From the NCBI RefSeq assembly GCF_017874315.1, contig NZ_JAGGLG010000008.1, positions 1 through 64,000 of the forward strand: a stretch of DNA of 64,000 nt, given 5' to 3'. Of this stretch, positions 63,005 through 64,000 are shown one piece after another. Numbering within the stretch: the first letter of the stretch is position 1; each line of letters begins with the position of its first letter. Below the pieces are notes generated by a model that was not told the DNA's origin, did not search any database, and saw only the letters and a list, made by a program, of their open reading frames with translations. Made by a program: the position numbers and the translations under genes. The DNA comes from Symbiobacterium terraclitae (GTDB lineage: Bacteria; Bacillota; Sulfobacillia; Symbiobacteriales; Symbiobacteriaceae).

Positions 63005-64000
63005 CCGCAGAGGCTTTTCGCCGGAGACGCTGGCGGTGCACGGCAGCTACCGTTCGGACCCGGTGACCGGCGCCCACGCGGTGCCCATCTACCAGACCAC
63101 CGCCTACGCCTTCCAGTCCACCGAGCACGCCCGGCAGCTCTTCTCGCTGGAGGCGGAGGGCAACATCTACACCCGCATCAACAACCCCACCACCGCCGCC
63201 TTCGAGGAGCGCATCGCCGCGCTGGAGGGCGGGGTGGGGGCGGTGGCCTTCGCGTCCGGCCACGCCGCCCTGGCGGCCACCGTCATGGCCATCTGCAACG
63301 CGGGCGACGAGATCGTCACGTCGTCCAGCCTCTACGGCGGCACCTACAACCTGTTCGCCACCACGCTGCCCAAGTGGGGCATCACCGCCCGGTTCGTCGA
63401 CTCCGGCGACCCCGAGGACTTCCGCCGGGCGATCACCCCCCGCACCCGCCTGATCTTCGGCGAGATCATCGGCAACCCGCGGCTCGACCTGTTCGACATC
63501 GCCGGCGTTGCGGCCGTCGCCCACGAGCACGGGATCCCGCTCGTCATCGACAACACCTTCGCCACGCCCATCCTCTGCCGGCCCTTCGAGCACGGGGCCG
63601 ACCTGGTGATCCATTCGGCCACCAAGTGGCTGGGCGGCCACGGGGTTGCGATGGGCGGGGTGGTGGTCGACTCCGGCAACTTCGACTGGAACTCGCCGCG
63701 CTTCCCGGGCTTCACCGAGCCCGACGCCTCCTATCACGGGGTGCGCTACGCGGTGGACTTCGGGCCCGCCGGGTTCATCACGAAGGTGCGGGTCCAGATG
63801 CTGCGCGACCTGGGCGCCTGCCAGTCGCCCTTCAACTCGTTCCTGCTGCTGCTGGGCCTGGACACCCTCGCCCTGCGGATGCGGGCCATCAGCGAGAACG
63901 CCATGGCCATCGCCCGGCACCTGGCCGCGCACCCGGCCGTGGCCTGGGTCCAGTACCCGGGCCTGCCGGACCACCCCGGCCACGTCCTGGCGCAGCGCTA
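62997..64000 (+). CDS. metY: O-acetylhomoserine sulfhydrylase-like PLP enzyme (3' end outside window)
   Basis: 334 codons of a Cys/Met-metabolism PLP protein, cut off by the window end (full length is usually about 430). The start MHDRRGFSPETLAVHGSYRS and the HAVPIYQTTAYAFQSTEHAR, SLEAEGNIYTRINNPTTAAF blocks are typical of MetY, which makes homocysteine from O-acetylhomoserine and sulphide. The PLP-binding Lys is in VIHSATKWLGGHGVAMGGVV. GGAGGGTGA precedes the ATG. It overlaps the PfkB gene by eight bases. It draws on homoserine, the product of hom at 7.7-9.0 kb. Confidence 0.9.
   Translation, partial: MHDRRGFSPETLAVHGSYRSDPVTGAHAVPIYQTTAYAFQSTEHARQLFSLEAEGNIYTRINNPTTAAFEERIAALEGGVGAVAFASGHAALAATVMAICNAGDEIVTSSSLYGGTYNLFATTLPKWGITARFVDSGDPEDFRRAITPRTRLIFGEIIGNPRLDLFDIAGVAAVAHEHGIPLVIDNTFATPILCRPFEHGADLVIHSATKWLGGHGVAMGGVVVDSGNFDWNSPRFPGFTEPDASYHGVRYAVDFGPAGFITKVRVQMLRDLGACQSPFNSFLLLLGLDTLALRMRAISENAMAIARHLAAHPAVAWVQYPGLPDHPGHVLAQR

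Overview
This window reads as the chromosome of a high-GC, low-GC-clade-type Firmicute (Bacillota), most like Symbiobacterium. The evidence is a T-box leader, an FMN riboswitch, a LiaFSR-type cell-envelope system, a SpoVB/MurJ-type flippase and consistently strong AGGAGG ribosome binding sites in GC-rich genes with many GTG and TTG starts. The genus is an inference from gene content and composition; no database search was possible.

Layout. 1-1.5 kb: the 3' end of a 23S rRNA, a 5S rRNA and twelve tRNA genes, several separated by perfect hairpins, followed by a repeat-rich non-coding tail (to 1.9 kb). 1.9-15.5 kb: housekeeping genes (MFS exporter, P5C dehydrogenase, DinG-type helicase, HhH-GPD-like protein, homoserine dehydrogenase, LysE exporter, GDPD, a secreted glucosaminidase, a lipoprotein and phosphoglucomutase). 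15.5-25.3 kb: a stretch with four separate tandem-repeat expansions (about 57 bp x 11, 45 bp x 8 inside a histidine kinase gene, exactly 181 bp x 6, 42/43 bp x 5). Between them lie a small HTH gene, murE, liaFSR, a two-wHTH/PD-(D/E)XK-like nuclease gene and an FMN-riboswitch-controlled ribU. 25.4-29 kb: a heterodimeric ABC exporter.

29.3-46.6 kb: a surface-glycan locus. PglF-, PglE-, PglD- and PglC-like proteins can make a diacetamido sugar of the bacillosamine type and load it on undecaprenyl phosphate. WecC, three glycosyltransferases and a methyltransferase-coiled-coil-glycosyltransferase fusion would build the chain, Wzm/Wzt would export it, and an O-antigen-ligase-like TPR protein would transfer it. 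The central part (33.6-41.4 kb) has visibly lower GC and looser codon use, as if exchanged horizontally. 46.7-52.9 kb: an MFS exporter, a flippase, a MarR regulator, prephenate dehydratase, and a receiver protein coupled to an HD-GYP phosphodiesterase. 53-64 kb: a T-box-controlled branched-chain amino acid operon in the order ilvN-ilvC-leuA-ilvE-ilvD-ilvB, then fba, a PfkB kinase and a metY gene cut by the window end.

Best candidates for something undescribed: (1) the exactly 181-bp-period non-coding hairpin array beside the wHTH-nuclease gene; (2) the 15-residue-repeat insertion that splits the DHp domain of the LiaS-like kinase; (3) the alternating A/B minisatellite after pgcA; (4) two divergent glycosyltransferase genes whose conserved N-termini seem to start at ATT/ATC. 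A coherent regulatory pair is also present: the ilv T-box appears to carry a CTC specifier, and the matching tRNA-Leu(GAG) gene lies at the start of the same window.
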